DNA of 14,081 nt from an uncultured Acinetobacter sp. (GTDB taxonomy: Bacteria > Cyanobacteriota > Vampirovibrionia > Gastranaerophilales > Gastranaerophilaceae), in contig CAMORE010000048.1 of assembly GCA_946623365.1 (NCBI GenBank), forward strand, positions 1 through 14,081. The letters run 5' to 3'. Positions 13,344 to 14,081 of this stretch are shown piece by piece. A program made the translations under genes and the position numbers. Positions within the stretch are counted from its first letter, which is position 1. Every line of letters begins with the position of its first letter. The notes under the pieces were generated by a model. The model was not told where the DNA came from. It saw only the letters and a program-made list of their open reading frames with translations, and ran no database searches.

Positions 13344-14081
13344 TTATGCTAACGCTTTTCTTACAGCTTCGTTGAACAGAATTCTACCGACAGTAGTTTC
13401 TATTCTCTTGCCTTTTTCATCACGAACCACAATCTTGTCATGGTATGTAATTACCTTAGCTTCTAAAGCTGCAATAGCATCTTCAAAGCTGTAGAAGTAT
13501 CCTTTTACTTCTTGTTCAGGATTCTTCATAATTGTTAAGTAATACAAACCAAGTACCATATCTTGTGAGTGAGTTATTATTGGTTTTCCGTTAGCCGGAG
13601 CTAATATGTTATTTGTTGCTAACATAAGCATTCTTGCTTCTGTTTGAGCTTCTATTGACAATGGAACGTGGACAGCCATTTGGTCACCGTCGAAGTCAGC
13701 GTTAAAAGCTGTACATACTAACGGGTGTAACTGGATTGCACGACCTTCTACAAGCTTAGGCTCAAATGCTTGAATACCTAATCTGTGAAGGGTCGGAGCT
13801 CTGTTCAACATTACAGGGTGTCCGTCGATGATTTCTTCTAATATATCCCAAACTTTAGCATCAGAACGTTCAATCATCTTCTTCGCAGATTTAATATTTT
13901 GAACGTATCCTCTTTCTATAAGCTTATTAACTACGAAAGGCTTGAATAACTCAATTGCCATTTCTTTAGGTAAACCGCACTGGTTAAGTTTTAATGTAGG
14001 ACCTACTACGATTACCGAACGACCGGAGTAATCAACACGTTTACCTAACAAGTTTTGACGGAAACGACCTTGTTTACCTTC
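13344..14081 (-). CDS. rpoC1: RNA polymerase subunit gamma (RpoC1, N-terminal half of beta'), partial
   Basis: Only the last 245 codons are present; the frame is open through the right edge, beginning EGKQGRFRQNLLGKRVDYSG, a universal beta' segment, so the apparent start near 14051 is internal. It contains the active-centre motif NADFDGDQMAVH, whose three Asp hold the catalytic magnesium (about 13668-13703), and the upstream HRLGIQAFEPKLVEGRAIQLHPLVC block. The protein ends at TTVGRILFNEAVRKALA followed by two stop codons in tandem (TAATAA), the normal end of cyanobacterial RpoC1, so this is a true gene boundary and not a frameshift. rpoC2 follows after 90 bp containing a REP-like inverted pair. 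Confidence 0.97.
   Translation of the reverse strand, partial: EGKQGRFRQNLLGKRVDYSGRSVIVVGPTLKLNQCGLPKEMAIELFKPFVVNKLIERGYVQNIKSAKKMIERSDAKVWDILEEIIDGHPVMLNRAPTLHRLGIQAFEPKLVEGRAIQLHPLVCTAFNADFDGDQMAVHVPLSIEAQTEARMLMLATNNILAPANGKPIITHSQDMVLGLYYLTIMKNPEQEVKGYFYSFEDAIAALEAKVITYHDKIVVRDEKGKRIETTVGRILFNEAVRKALA

Overview
All supported genes in this AT-rich window lie on the minus strand, so transcription runs from high to low coordinates. The RNA polymerase beta' gene is divided into rpoC1 and rpoC2, with a very large insertion in the trigger loop of RpoC2. Both traits are hallmarks of the cyanobacterial lineage. There are no photosynthesis genes, base composition is low in G+C, and the small proteins look lineage-specific. 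I therefore infer a non-photosynthetic relative (Vampirovibrionia/Melainabacteria, probably a gut Gastranaerophilales member). The lineage is well supported by the rpoC split; the order-level guess is inference.

Layout from the right edge leftwards: (1) the 3' part of rpoC1, a 90-bp gap filled by a pair of inverted REP-like palindromes, then complete rpoC2 and a strong intrinsic terminator. (2) A small isolated gene for a 99-aa glycine-rich hydrophobic protein, with its own promoter, a possible operator and a terminator. (3) A tightly packed four-gene operon: purine nucleoside phosphorylase, rqcP (S4-domain ribosome quality control factor), a YqaA/DedA-type membrane protein and a YjbQ-family enzyme. 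(4) prs (PRPP synthetase) with its terminator. (5) prfA (release factor 1), a single REP-like palindrome and a short degenerate direct repeat, then ylxR and infB. (6) An uncharacterised gene open at the left edge (at least 377 aa), preceded by a plausible promoter.

Functionally this is mostly core information processing (transcription, translation initiation and termination, stalled-ribosome rescue) plus nucleotide supply (PRPP synthesis, purine salvage). The unexplained material is the palindrome family shared by two intergenic regions, the two lineage-specific proteins, and the leader of ylxR, where a repeat seems to have been inserted next to the start codon. No RNA genes, CRISPR arrays, insertion sequences or phage genes were seen. 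No gene-free stretch exceeds 300 bases; the longest are about 165-170 bp.
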